NCBI GenBank assembly: GCA_045124055.1
Contig: JBGVKZ010000036.1
Coordinates: 91,584-155,583 of the forward strand
Length of the DNA stretch: 64,000 nucleotides
DNA from: CALZKI01 sp045124055
GTDB lineage: Bacteria > Bacillota > Clostridia > Lachnospirales > Lachnospiraceae
Reading direction: 5' to 3'
Shown here: positions 1 through 9,246 of the stretch, one piece after another
Position numbering within the stretch: the stretch's first letter is position 1
How the letters are laid out: every line of letters starts with the position of its first letter
Translations under genes and position numbers: made by a program
The notes under the pieces: generated by a model
The model's database searches: none
The model's input: only the letters and a program-made list of their open reading frames with translations
What the model was told of the DNA's origin: nothing

Positions 1-223
1 CGTAAGGCATTAAAATCACTTTTTCATTTTTAAAGCCTACTACCTCTGCCATAATTCCTTCTTTGGCAGTTTTGTCAGGATATATGTAACAAATATCGCC
101 AAGTCTCGCCTCTGGTCCATTTGATTCAATTGTCAACCCTACAACATTTACGACCTTACCATACTTTTTATACATTTTCTGGTTGATTAAGCTGTTGTAT
201 TTTTCAAAATCGATAGCTTTCAT
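1..223 (-). CDS. fliI: Flagellum-specific ATP synthase FliI, N-terminal part (truncated by window edge)
   Basis: Reading the minus strand from an ATG at 223 gives MKAIDFEKYNSLINQ and then a stretch with GLTIESNGPEARLGD, which matches the N-terminal beta-barrel domain of the FliI/F1-beta family. FliI is the cytoplasmic ATPase that energises flagellar type III export. Only about 74 codons are inside the window, so the Walker motifs are not visible. It lies 27 bp after fliH, the usual order fliF-fliG-fliH-fliI, and should be part of the same flagellar operon. Identity rests on the N-terminal match plus synteny. Confidence 0.88.
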   Translation of the reverse strand, partial: MKAIDFEKYNSLINQKMYKKYGKVVNVVGLTIESNGPEARLGDICYIYPDKTAKEGIMAEVVGFKNEKVILMPY

Positions 224-250
224 GGGCAAGACTGCCTCTTTCTTTAATTC

Positions 251-1123
251 TTAATTTCTTTGATATGCTAACTGTCTCAACTGGGTCTTCAATTCCTCCA
301 GTTGCGTATCAATTCCACAATCGAAAACGCCGTTTTCCGTTTCAATTATACATTGTCTGTCAGCCACAGTAACATCTTCAATAATTTCAAGTCTCAAATT
401 TTCTCTTGTAACTCTAGAAAGCAATTCTGCTTTCTGTGCATATACTTCTTCGTAGTCTTTCGGTGAAACATGCACCATAAACTGCGTATCTTCATCGCTT
501 TTTTTCATAATAGATTCCACCATATAGATGAGCATATCCGTATACTCAGATAACTCAATATGGAAAATCTTTTCATAGACACTTGTTATCGCGTCAATAA
601 ACATTGGCTCTAACTGGTCAACTTTTGCCTCGTACTCTCTCTCCAAAAGTTTTTCCTTTTGTACAAGTTCTTCTTCTTTAGCCTGATATTCAGCCATTGC
701 CTTATAGACACCTTCATCGTGTCCCTGTCTCATACCTTCCGTATGAGCCTGTTTTCTAATGGTGTCAGCTTCAATTCTGGCTGAATTTAAAATTTCTTCT
801 GCCTGTCTTTCAGCCTCTTGTAAGCGTTCTTCTATCATTTGCTGAATTTCTTCCTCGCTAGGTCCTTCATACTGAGATGTTCCTTTGACAATACCGCCCT
901 CAGCTCCCTCCGGAATATCCTCTAACAATTCAGCAACTCGAATCGCCTCAATACCATCTGTAAATCCTGCCTCAAACTCATCAAGACCACGGTCTTTAAC
1001 ATTTTGTTTCATTTTCTGGTTTAATTCCGCAATTTTTTTCTGTACCAGATCATTACTGTCAATTACCCTAGTCTTTTCAAAGTCCACTGATACATAATAT
1101 TGTTTTAACAGATTACTAGACAA
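251..1123 (-). CDS. fliH: Flagellar assembly protein FliH
   Basis: FliH binds and regulates the export ATPase FliI on the cytoplasmic side of the flagellar type III export gate. The protein has a long charged, Glu/Gln-rich middle part (about residues 80-170) expected to be coiled coil, followed by a compact C-terminal region with MFIDAITSVYEKIF, typical of the FliH/YscL family. The open frame extends to 1156, but the best ribosome site (GGAGGTG at 1134-1139) points to a TTG start at 1123. This gives about 290 residues and an 8-base overlap with the fliG stop. Position between fliG and fliI supports the call; FliH is poorly conserved in sequence. Confidence 0.85.
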   Translation of the reverse strand: MSSNLLKQYYVSVDFEKTRVIDSNDLVQKKIAELNQKMKQNVKDRGLDEFEAGFTDGIEAIRVAELLEDIPEGAEGGIVKGTSQYEGPSEEEIQQMIEERLQEAERQAEEILNSARIEADTIRKQAHTEGMRQGHDEGVYKAMAEYQAKEEELVQKEKLLEREYEAKVDQLEPMFIDAITSVYEKIFHIELSEYTDMLIYMVESIMKKSDEDTQFMVHVSPKDYEEVYAQKAELLSRVTRENLRLEIIEDVTVADRQCIIETENGVFDCGIDTQLEELKTQLRQLAYQRN

Positions 1124-2135
1124 CGATTTCGTCACCTCCACCTCTGGAAATAACAATTTCAGCGGAATCTTCCAATTTTCTAATGATATTTACAATCTTC
1201 TGCTGTGCTTCTTCAACATCTTTCATTCGTACAGGGCCCATATATTCCATATCTTCTTTAATCATAGCCGCCAAACGAGTAGATAAGTTGCTAAGGCACG
1301 CATTTTGCACCTGTTCATTGGCACCTTTTAATGCCATTGCCAAGTCATTATTATCAACATCTCTGAGAACACGCTGAATCGCACGATTATCAAGCAATAA
1401 GATATCTTCGAATACGAACATCTTCTTTCTGATTTCGTCTGCCAATTCTGGTTCTTCGATTTCCAATGTTTCCATAATATGTTTTTCTGTACCACGGTCT
1501 ACGGTATTTAAAATATCTACAACCGCGTCTACACCACCGATAATGGTGTAATCCTGATTTACGAGGGATGCAAGCTTTGTCTCCAATACTTTTTCCACTT
1601 CTTTAATAACATCAGGACTTGTTCTATCCATAACCGCAATACGTCTTGCTACATCTGCTTGTCTATCAGGTGGCAATGCAGCAATAATCATTGCTGATTG
1701 TTGCGTCGTCAAATAAGATAAGACAAGAGCAATGGTCTGCGGGTGTTCATCCTGGATAAAGTTAAGCAACTGCGAAGCATCTGTTTTTCTAACAAATTCA
1801 AATGGTTTAACCTGTAAGGAAGCCGTCAATCTTCCGATTACATCTAACGCCTTTTCTTCACCATATGCTTTTTCCAACAATTCTTTTGCATAGTTAATAC
1901 CACCTTCTGCAATATATTGCTGTGCCAGACATACTTCATAAAATTCATTAATGATACTGTCTTTTACCGAAGGAGATACACTTCTTGTGTTGGCTATCTC
2001 TAAAGTTAATTCTTCAATTTCATCTTCTTTTAAATGTTTAAAAATTTCTGCTGAGCGTTCAGGACCCAATACAATAAGCAAAATTGCTGCTTTTTGTACG
2101 CCGCTAATCTGCGTATCATAACTGTTTCTTGCCAT
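1116..2135 (-). CDS. fliG: Flagellar motor switch protein FliG
   Basis: FliG forms the rotor ring that couples stator torque to rotation and joins the MS ring (FliF) to FliM. All three domains are recognisable in 339 residues, the normal length. The N-terminal part has KAAILLIVLGPE. The middle domain has the conserved EHPQ motif at about residue 130. The C-terminal torque domain has FEDILLLDNRAIQRVLRDVD with its charged helix. The gene starts 3 bases after the fliF stop region and its end overlaps the fliH start, so translation is probably coupled. Nothing unusual. Confidence 0.97.
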   Translation of the reverse strand: MARNSYDTQISGVQKAAILLIVLGPERSAEIFKHLKEDEIEELTLEIANTRSVSPSVKDSIINEFYEVCLAQQYIAEGGINYAKELLEKAYGEEKALDVIGRLTASLQVKPFEFVRKTDASQLLNFIQDEHPQTIALVLSYLTTQQSAMIIAALPPDRQADVARRIAVMDRTSPDVIKEVEKVLETKLASLVNQDYTIIGGVDAVVDILNTVDRGTEKHIMETLEIEEPELADEIRKKMFVFEDILLLDNRAIQRVLRDVDNNDLAMALKGANEQVQNACLSNLSTRLAAMIKEDMEYMGPVRMKDVEEAQQKIVNIIRKLEDSAEIVISRGGGDEIVV

Positions 2136-2138
2136 AAA

Positions 2139-3740
2139 TTATGCCCCCCACTCCTGATTCATCCAAGTTTTAAGCAAACCGGCAACTGCTTCCGGATTCT
2201 CGTCAACAAACTTTTCAATCATCTTTCTAGCTTCAGATTTGGCTTCCATATCCACATTCTGAAGTTCCAAGTCAGGCGTAGACTGCAATAAGTCTTCCAC
2301 GGAAATTTCTTCTTCCTGACTTCTTGTCTTTTCCGCCATCATACTGCGGATTACAACAAAGGCTAATAATCCTAAAATCAAGATAATTAAAACAACCTGT
2401 GTTACATCTTTCGCTGTAACATTAAGACCTTCTTTATCTACGAACCAGTTTTCTTCGTAAGCTACAATAGTAATCTGGTCCTCTGGAAAACCTGTGGAAT
2501 TAGCAACTACGGAATATAAATCAGGGTCTACTTCTAGTTTGGTTCTTTCAGAATTGGCCAGTTTATATTCTTCCCAAGACATACCATCTAAAAGACCTGC
2601 TTTTTTTGCATCTGCTTCATTAACAATATTATAAGCAATCGCTGTTACAGAAACAGAAGATTCGGCATAGACTACTTCGCCTGGGAGAGTCGTTTTTTCT
2701 GTCATATATTCATTTGGTAAATAATTTCTGATAATTTCTTCTACGGATGAAGTTGCTGTATCTCCGTCATCCCATACATATGTACCATTGTCATCATTAC
2801 TACTTGTTCCCGGAACACCAGCTGTGCCATTTTCACTTTCCGAAGTATAAATCTGTTCGGAAGCATACATACCTTCTGTTCTACCATCTGGAGCATCGTA
2901 TTCATGGGTTGCTTCATAAGTTTCACTAAAGTCAATTACAATATTGGCTGCAACTTCTATATTGTCATAAAGATTTGTTCCTAAAAGAATCTGCTTTACT
3001 TCTGTTTTTTTTGCATTTTCTACCTGCTGTTTTACAGAAAGCTGGCTGCTTGCATTTCCTGCAACCGAATAAGTATCATCACCAGAATACAAAAGATTAC
3101 TCTTTGTATCCATAATAGTAATATTTTCTGTGGTATCATTGCCTAATGCAGTAGCAATCGCCTTAGCAAGATAAGCTGCCTGGTCTGTGGAAAAATCATC
3201 TTTTAATTCCAGGAAAACCATTGCAGATGATTCCTGCTTTTGCTCAATTAAAGTTCCTGTGGATTGAGGAATTGAGAGCATTACGTTGGCAGAACGAATG
3301 GCATCTAATGTAGAAATATCTTCTTCTAACTGCTTTTCCAAATAAACCACATATTTTTTCTGCTTGTCTGATTCCGTGGTACTAAAACCACCATCTGTTA
3401 CATTGTCAATGCTATAACTTGTAACAGAAAAACCATTTGCCCCCAACAACAAATTGGCATCTGAAAGACGATTTGAATCAACTTTGATTGTAAGACCATC
3501 TGTGGAAACACTTACTGGAATTTCTTCCTCCTCCAACATGGTTTTAATCTCAGATGCTTCTGCTGTCGTTTCACATACCCTGATTGTTTCATATTGTGTA
3601 CGATTTAAAACAGAAACCATAACAACAATAGCAACAATAACCGTTGCTGCTAATGAAATAATGATAATTCTCTGTTTATTTGTAAACTTCTTCCACCACT
3701 CTAAAATCCTGTTGAGCAGTTTTTTAACTCTTTCCTCCAT
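2139..3740 (-). CDS. fliF: Flagellar MS-ring protein FliF
   Basis: FliF builds the membrane-embedded MS ring, the foundation of the basal body and housing of the export gate. The 533-residue protein has one membrane segment near residues 24-45 and another near 445-464, with a large periplasm-side ring-building region between them. The cytoplasmic tail ends in VAGLLKTWMNQE, the FliG-binding segment typical of FliF. The central region around residues 300-330 is rich in Ser/Gly/Asp and likely disordered, as in other FliF proteins. A good ribosome site (AAGGAGAAGG) precedes the ATG. Second-longest gene of the flagellar series visible here. Confidence 0.97.
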   Translation of the reverse strand: MEERVKKLLNRILEWWKKFTNKQRIIIISLAATVIVAIVVMVSVLNRTQYETIRVCETTAEASEIKTMLEEEEIPVSVSTDGLTIKVDSNRLSDANLLLGANGFSVTSYSIDNVTDGGFSTTESDKQKKYVVYLEKQLEEDISTLDAIRSANVMLSIPQSTGTLIEQKQESSAMVFLELKDDFSTDQAAYLAKAIATALGNDTTENITIMDTKSNLLYSGDDTYSVAGNASSQLSVKQQVENAKKTEVKQILLGTNLYDNIEVAANIVIDFSETYEATHEYDAPDGRTEGMYASEQIYTSESENGTAGVPGTSSNDDNGTYVWDDGDTATSSVEEIIRNYLPNEYMTEKTTLPGEVVYAESSVSVTAIAYNIVNEADAKKAGLLDGMSWEEYKLANSERTKLEVDPDLYSVVANSTGFPEDQITIVAYEENWFVDKEGLNVTAKDVTQVVLIILILGLLAFVVIRSMMAEKTRSQEEEISVEDLLQSTPDLELQNVDMEAKSEARKMIEKFVDENPEAVAGLLKTWMNQEWGA

Positions 3741-3757
3741 GAAACCTTCTCCTTAAG

Positions 3758-4075
3758 TTAAATCTGCATATTCATAATTTCCTTATATGCTTCCAAAAAC
3801 TTATCTCTTACCGCAACCGTATATTGCAAAGCTGTTGAAGCTTTTTGAAGTGCAATGGTTAAATCATGTGTATTGTCTGTTTCACCAAGTGCAAAAGAAA
3901 TTTCTGCATCTTCCGCGTCTGACAAATACTGGTTGGTGGTATTAATATTGTCTAAAGCTGTCTGAAACAAAGTTCCAAACAAGTTCTGATTGTCATTATT
4001 TGATATTTTATTAGAATTGCTGACTGCTTCTTGCATTATGCTGGAAGAAACATTTCTCAATGACATAATATCCAT
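3758..4075 (-). CDS. fliE: Flagellar hook-basal body complex protein FliE
   Basis: FliE is the small adapter between the MS ring and the proximal rod. The 105-residue product ends with LQKASTALQYTVAVRDKFLEAYKEIMNMQI-type sequence, whose segment AVRDKFLEAYKEIM is the family signature. It lies between flgC and fliF, the standard order in Firmicutes. A GGGAG-type ribosome site precedes the ATG at 4075; an in-frame ATG three codons on is an alternative. Confidence 0.95.
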   Translation of the reverse strand: MDIMSLRNVSSSIMQEAVSNSNKISNNDNQNLFGTLFQTALDNINTTNQYLSDAEDAEISFALGETDNTHDLTIALQKASTALQYTVAVRDKFLEAYKEIMNMQI

Positions 4076-4094
4076 TTGCTATCTCCCTTTGTCA

Positions 4095-4538
4095 TTACTG
4101 AACTAAATCAAGACCTTTTTGTGCGATGCTTTTGCTTGCATTAAATGCGGTTGCATTAGCCTCAAAAGAACGGCTGGCATCAATTAAATCTGTCATTTCC
4201 GTAACAATATTAACATTTGGATACCATACATAACCGTTCTCATCCGCATCTGGATGTGATGGGTCATATGCTTTAACCATCTCTGTTTCTGTATCTTCTA
4301 TAACACTTGTTACTTTTACGCCACCACCCGTATAAGCATTGGTAGCTTTCGAAAGAGTATCACGGAAAGTAGCTCCTGTGCCCTTTTGTTCAAAAGTAAC
4401 CATTTTTCTCACATAAGGAGTACCATCTTCTGTTCTGGTGGTATTGGCATTGGCAATATTTTCTGCAATAACGTCCATTCGGTATTGCTGTGCTGTTAAA
4501 CCTGATGCACTGACATCAAATGATGAAAATAAACTCAT
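4095..4538 (-). CDS. flgC: Flagellar basal-body rod protein FlgC
   Basis: FlgC is a proximal rod component exported by the flagellar type III apparatus. The 147-residue protein starts with MSLFSSFDVSASGLTAQQYR and NIANANTTRTEDG, the conserved N-terminal rod-protein motif (ASGL...NIANANT). It ends with a helix containing ANATAFNASKSIAQKGLDL, the matching C-terminal signature. The full rod-protein family length is present. It lies 11 bases after flgB. Confidence 0.97.
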   Translation of the reverse strand: MSLFSSFDVSASGLTAQQYRMDVIAENIANANTTRTEDGTPYVRKMVTFEQKGTGATFRDTLSKATNAYTGGGVKVTSVIEDTETEMVKAYDPSHPDADENGYVWYPNVNIVTEMTDLIDASRSFEANATAFNASKSIAQKGLDLVQ

Positions 4539-4549
4539 TGGTTACCTCC

Positions 4550-4939
4550 TTATTTCATTGCGTTAATCAAATTCTGAAATTCCATTCGTACACTGGTCAT
4601 CAAACCATTGTATTTTAACTGGTTCTTTGCTAAATTTACGTTTTCGACCTGGATATCTACATTATTTTCATCTAATCTGTAATCATATCCAGCATAATCA
4701 GAGTAAGTCGTTGCTGTTAAATCCTTACTACTTAAAGAAGCTACTTTTGAGTCCATAGACTGCCCTTCATTCTTACCTAAAGCTCTCTCTAACTGGGATT
4801 CAAAATCCACGTCCTGACGCTTATATCCAGGCGTATCTGCATTGGCTATATTGTTGGCAAGTACTTCATTACGAAGCCAAGAAGCGTCTGCAGCTTTGTC
4901 CAAAACATTGATATAATCAAAGGCATTTGAGTTTATCAT
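4550..4939 (-). CDS. flgB: Flagellar basal-body rod protein FlgB
   Basis: FlgB is a proximal rod subunit and the first gene of the flagellar operon here. The motif NNIANADTPGYKRQDVDFE in the N-terminal third is the standard rod-protein signature. The frame is open to 4969, but the ribosome site GGAAGGAGT lies just upstream of the ATG at 4939 (MINSNAFDYINVLDKA), giving 129 residues, so I take that start. A sigma-A-like promoter lies immediately upstream. Confidence 0.96.
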   Translation of the reverse strand: MINSNAFDYINVLDKAADASWLRNEVLANNIANADTPGYKRQDVDFESQLERALGKNEGQSMDSKVASLSSKDLTATTYSDYAGYDYRLDENNVDIQVENVNLAKNQLKYNGLMTSVRMEFQNLINAMK

Positions 4940-4977
4940 TTTACTTACTCCTTCCCAGAGTGAACACACCCTATTAC

Positions 4978-5005
4978 ATTATAAATAATTCCTGTAAAAA
5001 TACAA
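4978..5005 (-). promoter_or_regulatory. Sigma-A-like promoter of the flagellar operon
   Basis: On the minus strand a TTGTAT -35 box (5000-5005) and a perfect TATAAT -10 box (4978-4983) are separated by 16 bases. They end about 38 bases before the flgB start codon. It lies downstream of the codY terminator, so the flagellar operon can be transcribed independently of codY. Confidence 0.55.
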
Positions 5006-5040
5006 GATATTTTTCCGCATTTTTATGTAAACCAAAATTC

Positions 5041-5076
5041 AAAAAAAGGACTTATTTCTTACAATAAATCCTTTTA
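5041..5076 (-). terminator. Intrinsic terminator after codY
   Basis: Read on the minus strand, AAAAGGATTTATT and AATAAGTCCTTTT form a stem around a 5-6 base loop, followed by a T run. It lies about 100 bases downstream of the codY stop and upstream of the flgB promoter. Confidence 0.7.
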
Positions 5077-5179
5077 TAAATCGTCAATCCATTCTATGAA
5101 ATTGAAAACTCACCCCAAAATAATTTTATCTAATAATAGTATCCTACATTTCTGGAGATTGTGAAATAGGTATTTGGCA

Positions 5180-5953
5180 CTATTTTTTAAGCTGTTCTAT
5201 CTCGGCATAAACTGCGTCATTTACCACTTTAATATATGTCCCTTTCATACCGGAAGATTTTGAAACGATAACACCAGCACTTTCGAATTTTCTCAAGGCA
5301 TTAACAATAACGGAACGTGTGATTCCAACACGGTCTGCTATTTTGCTGGCAACCAACACACCTTCCATACCATTTAATTCCTCAAAAATATGCACAATGG
5401 CTTCCATTTCAGAAACAGAAAGCGTATTGATAGCTGATTTTACGTCTGCAACCTTTCGAACTTCTTCTGCATTTTCTTCGTTTACGGCACGAAGCATTTC
5501 CAGTCCAACTACGGTTGTTCCATATTCGCATAAAATAATATCGTCAATAGAATAAGCTTCTTTGGTTCGATATAAGAATAAAGTTCCCAGTCTTTCACCG
5601 GCAATTTCAATCGGTGTGATGATTGCCTGAATTCCGTCAACTTTTTCTTCCTGGAATCCCAAAGTAATCAAATTTACGTTTTCTTTTGTGGACAAAATTC
5701 CAAGAAGTCTGTCATTTAATTCCTGGTCAATAAAAGTACCTACTTTTTCAATAAGCATTTCGCCTAAATCCAGATTTTTTTCTTTACGACCTACTCCCAA
5801 AATTTTCCCTTTTTTACTGATGACTAAGGTATTGGAATCAATTATTTCACCCATTACACGACAAATGTCATCAAACACTACTTTGCTGGAGCTATTGTTG
5901 TGTAAAAGTTTCCCTATTTTTCTAGTTTTATCTAAAAGCTGTACGCTACTCAT
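5180..5953 (-). CDS. codY: GTP- and branched-chain-amino-acid-sensing transcriptional regulator CodY
   Basis: CodY is the global nutrient-responsive repressor of Firmicutes, binding DNA when GTP and branched-chain amino acids are plentiful. The 257-residue product has the family start (SSVQLLDKTRKIGKLL), an N-terminal GAF ligand domain over about residues 1-155, and a C-terminal winged helix-turn-helix with SKIADRVGITRSVIVNALRK near residues 207-226. Length is normal. It lies 18 bases after topA and is probably co-transcribed with it. As in Bacillus, it sits just upstream of flgB, but the xerC-hslVU genes that flank codY there are absent. Confidence 0.98.
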   Translation of the reverse strand: MSSVQLLDKTRKIGKLLHNNSSSKVVFDDICRVMGEIIDSNTLVISKKGKILGVGRKEKNLDLGEMLIEKVGTFIDQELNDRLLGILSTKENVNLITLGFQEEKVDGIQAIITPIEIAGERLGTLFLYRTKEAYSIDDIILCEYGTTVVGLEMLRAVNEENAEEVRKVADVKSAINTLSVSEMEAIVHIFEELNGMEGVLVASKIADRVGITRSVIVNALRKFESAGVIVSKSSGMKGTYIKVVNDAVYAEIEQLKK

Positions 5954-5971
5954 CTTATCCTCCGTTTGTAA

Positions 5972-8023
5972 CTAATTGTCTTTTTTTACAGTTACGAATC
6001 CACAATTCTCATCTGAACATACAAGTTTATTGCCTTTTTCCAACATAATGGCTCCACATTTTTCACACATAACTTTCGATGGTTTTTGCCATACCATAAA
6101 ATCACATTCCGGATTATTAATGCAACCATAGTATTTTCTGCCTTTTTTCGTCTTTTTAAGCACAATATCTTTTCCACATTTTGGACACTCTATACCAATT
6201 TTTTCAAAATATGGCTTGGTAAAACGACATTCCGGGAAACCGGGGCATGCTAAAAATCTGCCGTGAGGACCATATTTAATCACCATCTGTTTTCCGCAAA
6301 CTTCGCAAACTTCGTCTGATACTTCGTCTGCAATTTTTACTTCTGCAATATCCTTTTCTGCTGCCTTAACTGCTTCATCTAAATCTGGATAGAAGTTGGA
6401 AACAACTGTTTTCCAAGGTACTGTTCCTTCTTCCACACCATCCAACAAGGTTTCCATTGTAGCTGTAAAATTCACATCGACAATACTTGGGAAAGCTTCT
6501 TTCATCATAGCATTTACGACTTCGCCAAGTTCTGTCACATAAAGATTTCTATTTTCCTTTGTTACATATCTTCTGGCAATAATGGTTGTAATAGTTGGTG
6601 CATAAGTACTTGGTCTACCGATGCCAAGTTCCTCCATAGCACGTACTAAAGAAGCTTCTGTATAATGGCTTGGTGGCTGAGTAAAATGTTGTTTTGCTTC
6701 CATATCCTTCCATGTTAATTTTGTATCCTCATTGATATCCATCAAAAGCGTATTTGTATCATTTTTCTCATCATCTTCCACGTAAACACTCATAAATCCG
6801 TCAAAAAGCAATTTGGACGCTGCTACGGTAAAATAGTGTGCTCCCGCTTTTATTTTTACAGAAATCGTTTCATATTTTGCTGGTGCCATCTGACTGGCAG
6901 TAAAACGTTTCCATATAAGCTGATACAAACGGAACTGATCTCTGGATAAAGAATCCTTCATTTCTGCCGGAGTTCTCTTAATATCCGTAGGACGAATGGC
7001 TTCGTGGGCGTCCTGAATCTTTTTCTGATTTTTCACTTCTGTTCCAGATTGTTTTGTATAATTTTCTCCGTAAGTTGCCCCTATATACTCTTTTGCCATC
7101 TGTTCAGCTTCCTGAGAAATACGAACAGAGTCTGTACGAAGATATGTGATAAGACCTATTGTGCCTAAGCCTTTTATGTCTACACCTTCATAGAGCTGCT
7201 GAGCAATACGCATTGTCTTCTGAGTCGAGAAGTTCAGTACTTTGCTGGCTTCCTGCTGCAAGGTAGAAGTGGTAAATGGCAGAGGTGTTTTTTTCACTCT
7301 TTCCCCTTTTTTTACTTCATCTACCTGGTAAGTCGCACCCTCTAACTGTTTCAAAATTTCATCTAACTGCTCTTTGGAAGAAATGTTTCCGTGATATTTT
7401 GCAACCAAAGGCTTTTTCGCACCTTCCACTTCCATAGAAGCTTCTAGGGACCAGTATTCTTCCGGAATAAAAGAATTAATTTCTTCTTCTCTATCACAAA
7501 TAATACGAAGAGCAACAGACTGAACTCTACCAGCACTTAGACCTCGTTTAATTTTTGCCCATAAAAGAGGCGAAATTTTATAACCTACCATTCTGTCAAG
7601 AACACGTCTTGTCTGCTGGGCATCAACTAAATTCATATCGATATTTCTTGGATTTTTCAAAGAATCTTTCACTGCCGTTTTGGTAATTTCATTAAAAGTA
7701 ATTCTATATACAGGTTTATTCTGAAGTTTTAATGCTTCAATTAAATGGAAAGAAATTGCCTCGCCTTCACGGTCAGGGTCCGTTGCAAGATAAATTTTAT
7801 CTGCTTTCTTTACTTCTTTTCTTAAGTTCGCCAAAATATCACCCTTACCACGAATGGTGATGTATTTGGGTTCATAATCATTAAAAACATCTACACCAAG
7901 CTGGCTTTTTGGTAAATCTCTTACGTGACCATTGCTTGCTGCAACCTCATAATTGGAACCTAAAAATTTTTTAATTGTTTTCACCTTGGCTGGTGATTCT
8001 ACAATCACTAAATACTTTGCCAT
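5972..8023 (-). CDS. topA: DNA topoisomerase I (type IA)
   Basis: TopA relaxes negative supercoils through a transient 5'-phosphotyrosine link. The N-terminal Toprim domain begins MAKYLVIVESPAKVKTIKKF and has the metal-binding ATDPDREGEAISFH motif near residue 80. The catalytic tyrosine lies in ITYLRTDSVRIS near residue 294. The C-terminal end has three four-cysteine zinc ribbons, beginning at CEVCGKQM, CPKCGKDI and CEKCGAIM. Length (683) is normal. It shares the dprA-topA order seen in many Firmicutes and has its own promoter. Confidence 0.98.
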   Translation of the reverse strand: MAKYLVIVESPAKVKTIKKFLGSNYEVAASNGHVRDLPKSQLGVDVFNDYEPKYITIRGKGDILANLRKEVKKADKIYLATDPDREGEAISFHLIEALKLQNKPVYRITFNEITKTAVKDSLKNPRNIDMNLVDAQQTRRVLDRMVGYKISPLLWAKIKRGLSAGRVQSVALRIICDREEEINSFIPEEYWSLEASMEVEGAKKPLVAKYHGNISSKEQLDEILKQLEGATYQVDEVKKGERVKKTPLPFTTSTLQQEASKVLNFSTQKTMRIAQQLYEGVDIKGLGTIGLITYLRTDSVRISQEAEQMAKEYIGATYGENYTKQSGTEVKNQKKIQDAHEAIRPTDIKRTPAEMKDSLSRDQFRLYQLIWKRFTASQMAPAKYETISVKIKAGAHYFTVAASKLLFDGFMSVYVEDDEKNDTNTLLMDINEDTKLTWKDMEAKQHFTQPPSHYTEASLVRAMEELGIGRPSTYAPTITTIIARRYVTKENRNLYVTELGEVVNAMMKEAFPSIVDVNFTATMETLLDGVEEGTVPWKTVVSNFYPDLDEAVKAAEKDIAEVKIADEVSDEVCEVCGKQMVIKYGPHGRFLACPGFPECRFTKPYFEKIGIECPKCGKDIVLKKTKKGRKYYGCINNPECDFMVWQKPSKVMCEKCGAIMLEKGNKLVCSDENCGFVTVKKDN

Positions 8024-8076
8024 TACTATACCTCTATTACGATTTATTTTTTGCCAGACGGCATAAATCGTTCCCT

Positions 8077-8105
8077 ACTATACACCATATTTTTTTTGAA
8101 TGCAA
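8077..8105 (-). promoter_or_regulatory. Promoter of topA-codY
   Basis: The minus strand has TTGCAT (8100-8105) and TATAGT (8077-8082) separated by 17 bases, about 55 bases before the topA start. This fits a vegetative sigma-A promoter. Confidence 0.6.
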
Positions 8106-8117
8106 TACAAAAATTTG

Positions 8118-8132
8118 AATTTTCAGATTTTT
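8118..8132. promoter_or_regulatory. Possible CodY-binding site upstream of topA-codY
   Basis: The sequence AATTTTCAGATTTTT matches the CodY consensus AATTTTCWGAAAATT in 12 of 15 positions, with one half-site perfect. It lies 12 bases upstream of the -35 box of the topA-codY promoter. In an A+T-rich genome such a match can be chance. Confidence 0.3.
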
Positions 8133-8166
8133 TTAACCAATACTTCTAAATGTCTCACAAATACCT

Positions 8167-9246
8167 TCACACCTTGTGAAACCACCCATTCATAGTCTGT
8201 TCCACCTTTCCCTTCAAGATAAGATGAAAAAGTGTTTTTTGTATAACTTCCACAGAAATCCCTAAGCGTTTTTGTAATACATTTATATGTAGAGGGGTAC
8301 TTTCCAAGAAGGACAAAATCATTTTTTCTTCCTTGCTCAGATTTTCTTCTGTTCTTATGGCACTTACACATATCTGTTCTCCATAAATATCCTCTACCAT
8401 TTTTTCAGGGGATATTGCCATATTTGCCCCTTCGTACAATAGCTTATTACAGCCTCTGCTTAGTAAGTCTGTTACTCTGCCTGGTACAACATAGACATCT
8501 TTTCCTTGCTCTAATGCCATCTCTACCGTAATAAATGTGCCGCTTTTTTCTTTTGCTTCCACCACCAAGATAGCATCTGCCAAACCACTGATAAGACGAT
8601 TTCTTTGAGGAAAGTAATTGGCTCTGGCATTTTCATAAGGAAAATATTCCGAAAGCACGCACCCTTTTTTAATCAGCTCCCGATAAAGAAAAAGATTCTC
8701 GTAAGGATAACAAACACCAACACCACACCCTAATACTGCCACGGAATTCCCCCCGCTTTCTAAAGCCTTCTGTTGTGCAAAACTATCGATTCCTCTTGCC
8801 ATACCACTGATGACTGTCATATGATTTTGTGCAAAAAAATCAGCAAACTCTCTGGCAACACTTTTCCCGTACTCCGAACAATTTCTTGCACCAATAATGG
8901 CAATTGATTTTTCCATCTTTTTAGGCAAAGCTCCTTTATAAAATAGTACTGCCGGTGGATCTGGAATTTTATAAAATCGTTCTGGATAATCAATATCTCC
9001 AAAGACTGTCATAAAAATACCCTGACTTCGTAATTTTTCATATTTTTCTTCAATTTGCATCTCCGTTAATGCTTTTGCATTTATAATAGAAGCTTTTTGT
9101 TTTTCTTTTAGAAAATCAGGTAATTTATCCTTATCCGTAGCATACAAATTTTGTCCATCATATCCTGCTTCTTTTAACTGTAAAAATGTTTTTTTACCAA
9201 TTCCCTGGGTGCTGTATAACCAAAAATCAAAGGCTTTCTTATCCAT
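8167..9246 (-). CDS. dprA: DNA processing protein DprA
   Basis: DprA binds incoming single-stranded DNA and loads RecA during transformation. The central Rossmann-like domain is clear: AIIGARNCSEYGKSVAREF, then SGMARGIDSFAQQKALESGG and LGCGVGVCYPYEN. A C-terminal winged-helix region follows (ESTPLHINVLQKRLG). The frame opens at a GTG at 9261, but that codon overlaps the GGAGG ribosome site, so the ATG at 9246 is the better start (about 359 residues). It overlaps the comM stop by 8 bases, suggesting coupled translation. No terminator was recognised between it and topA. Confidence 0.96.
   Translation of the reverse strand: MDKKAFDFWLYSTQGIGKKTFLQLKEAGYDGQNLYATDKDKLPDFLKEKQKASIINAKALTEMQIEEKYEKLRSQGIFMTVFGDIDYPERFYKIPDPPAVLFYKGALPKKMEKSIAIIGARNCSEYGKSVAREFADFFAQNHMTVISGMARGIDSFAQQKALESGGNSVAVLGCGVGVCYPYENLFLYRELIKKGCVLSEYFPYENARANYFPQRNRLISGLADAILVVEAKEKSGTFITVEMALEQGKDVYVVPGRVTDLLSRGCNKLLYEGANMAISPEKMVEDIYGEQICVSAIRTEENLSKEEKMILSFLESTPLHINVLQKRLGISVEVIQKTLFHLILKGKVEQTMNGWFHKV

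Noticed and set aside
8123..8371. 82-codon minus-strand frame overlapping the end of dprA
   Set aside because: Shadow of dprA in another frame; composition and lack of a ribosome site do not support it.
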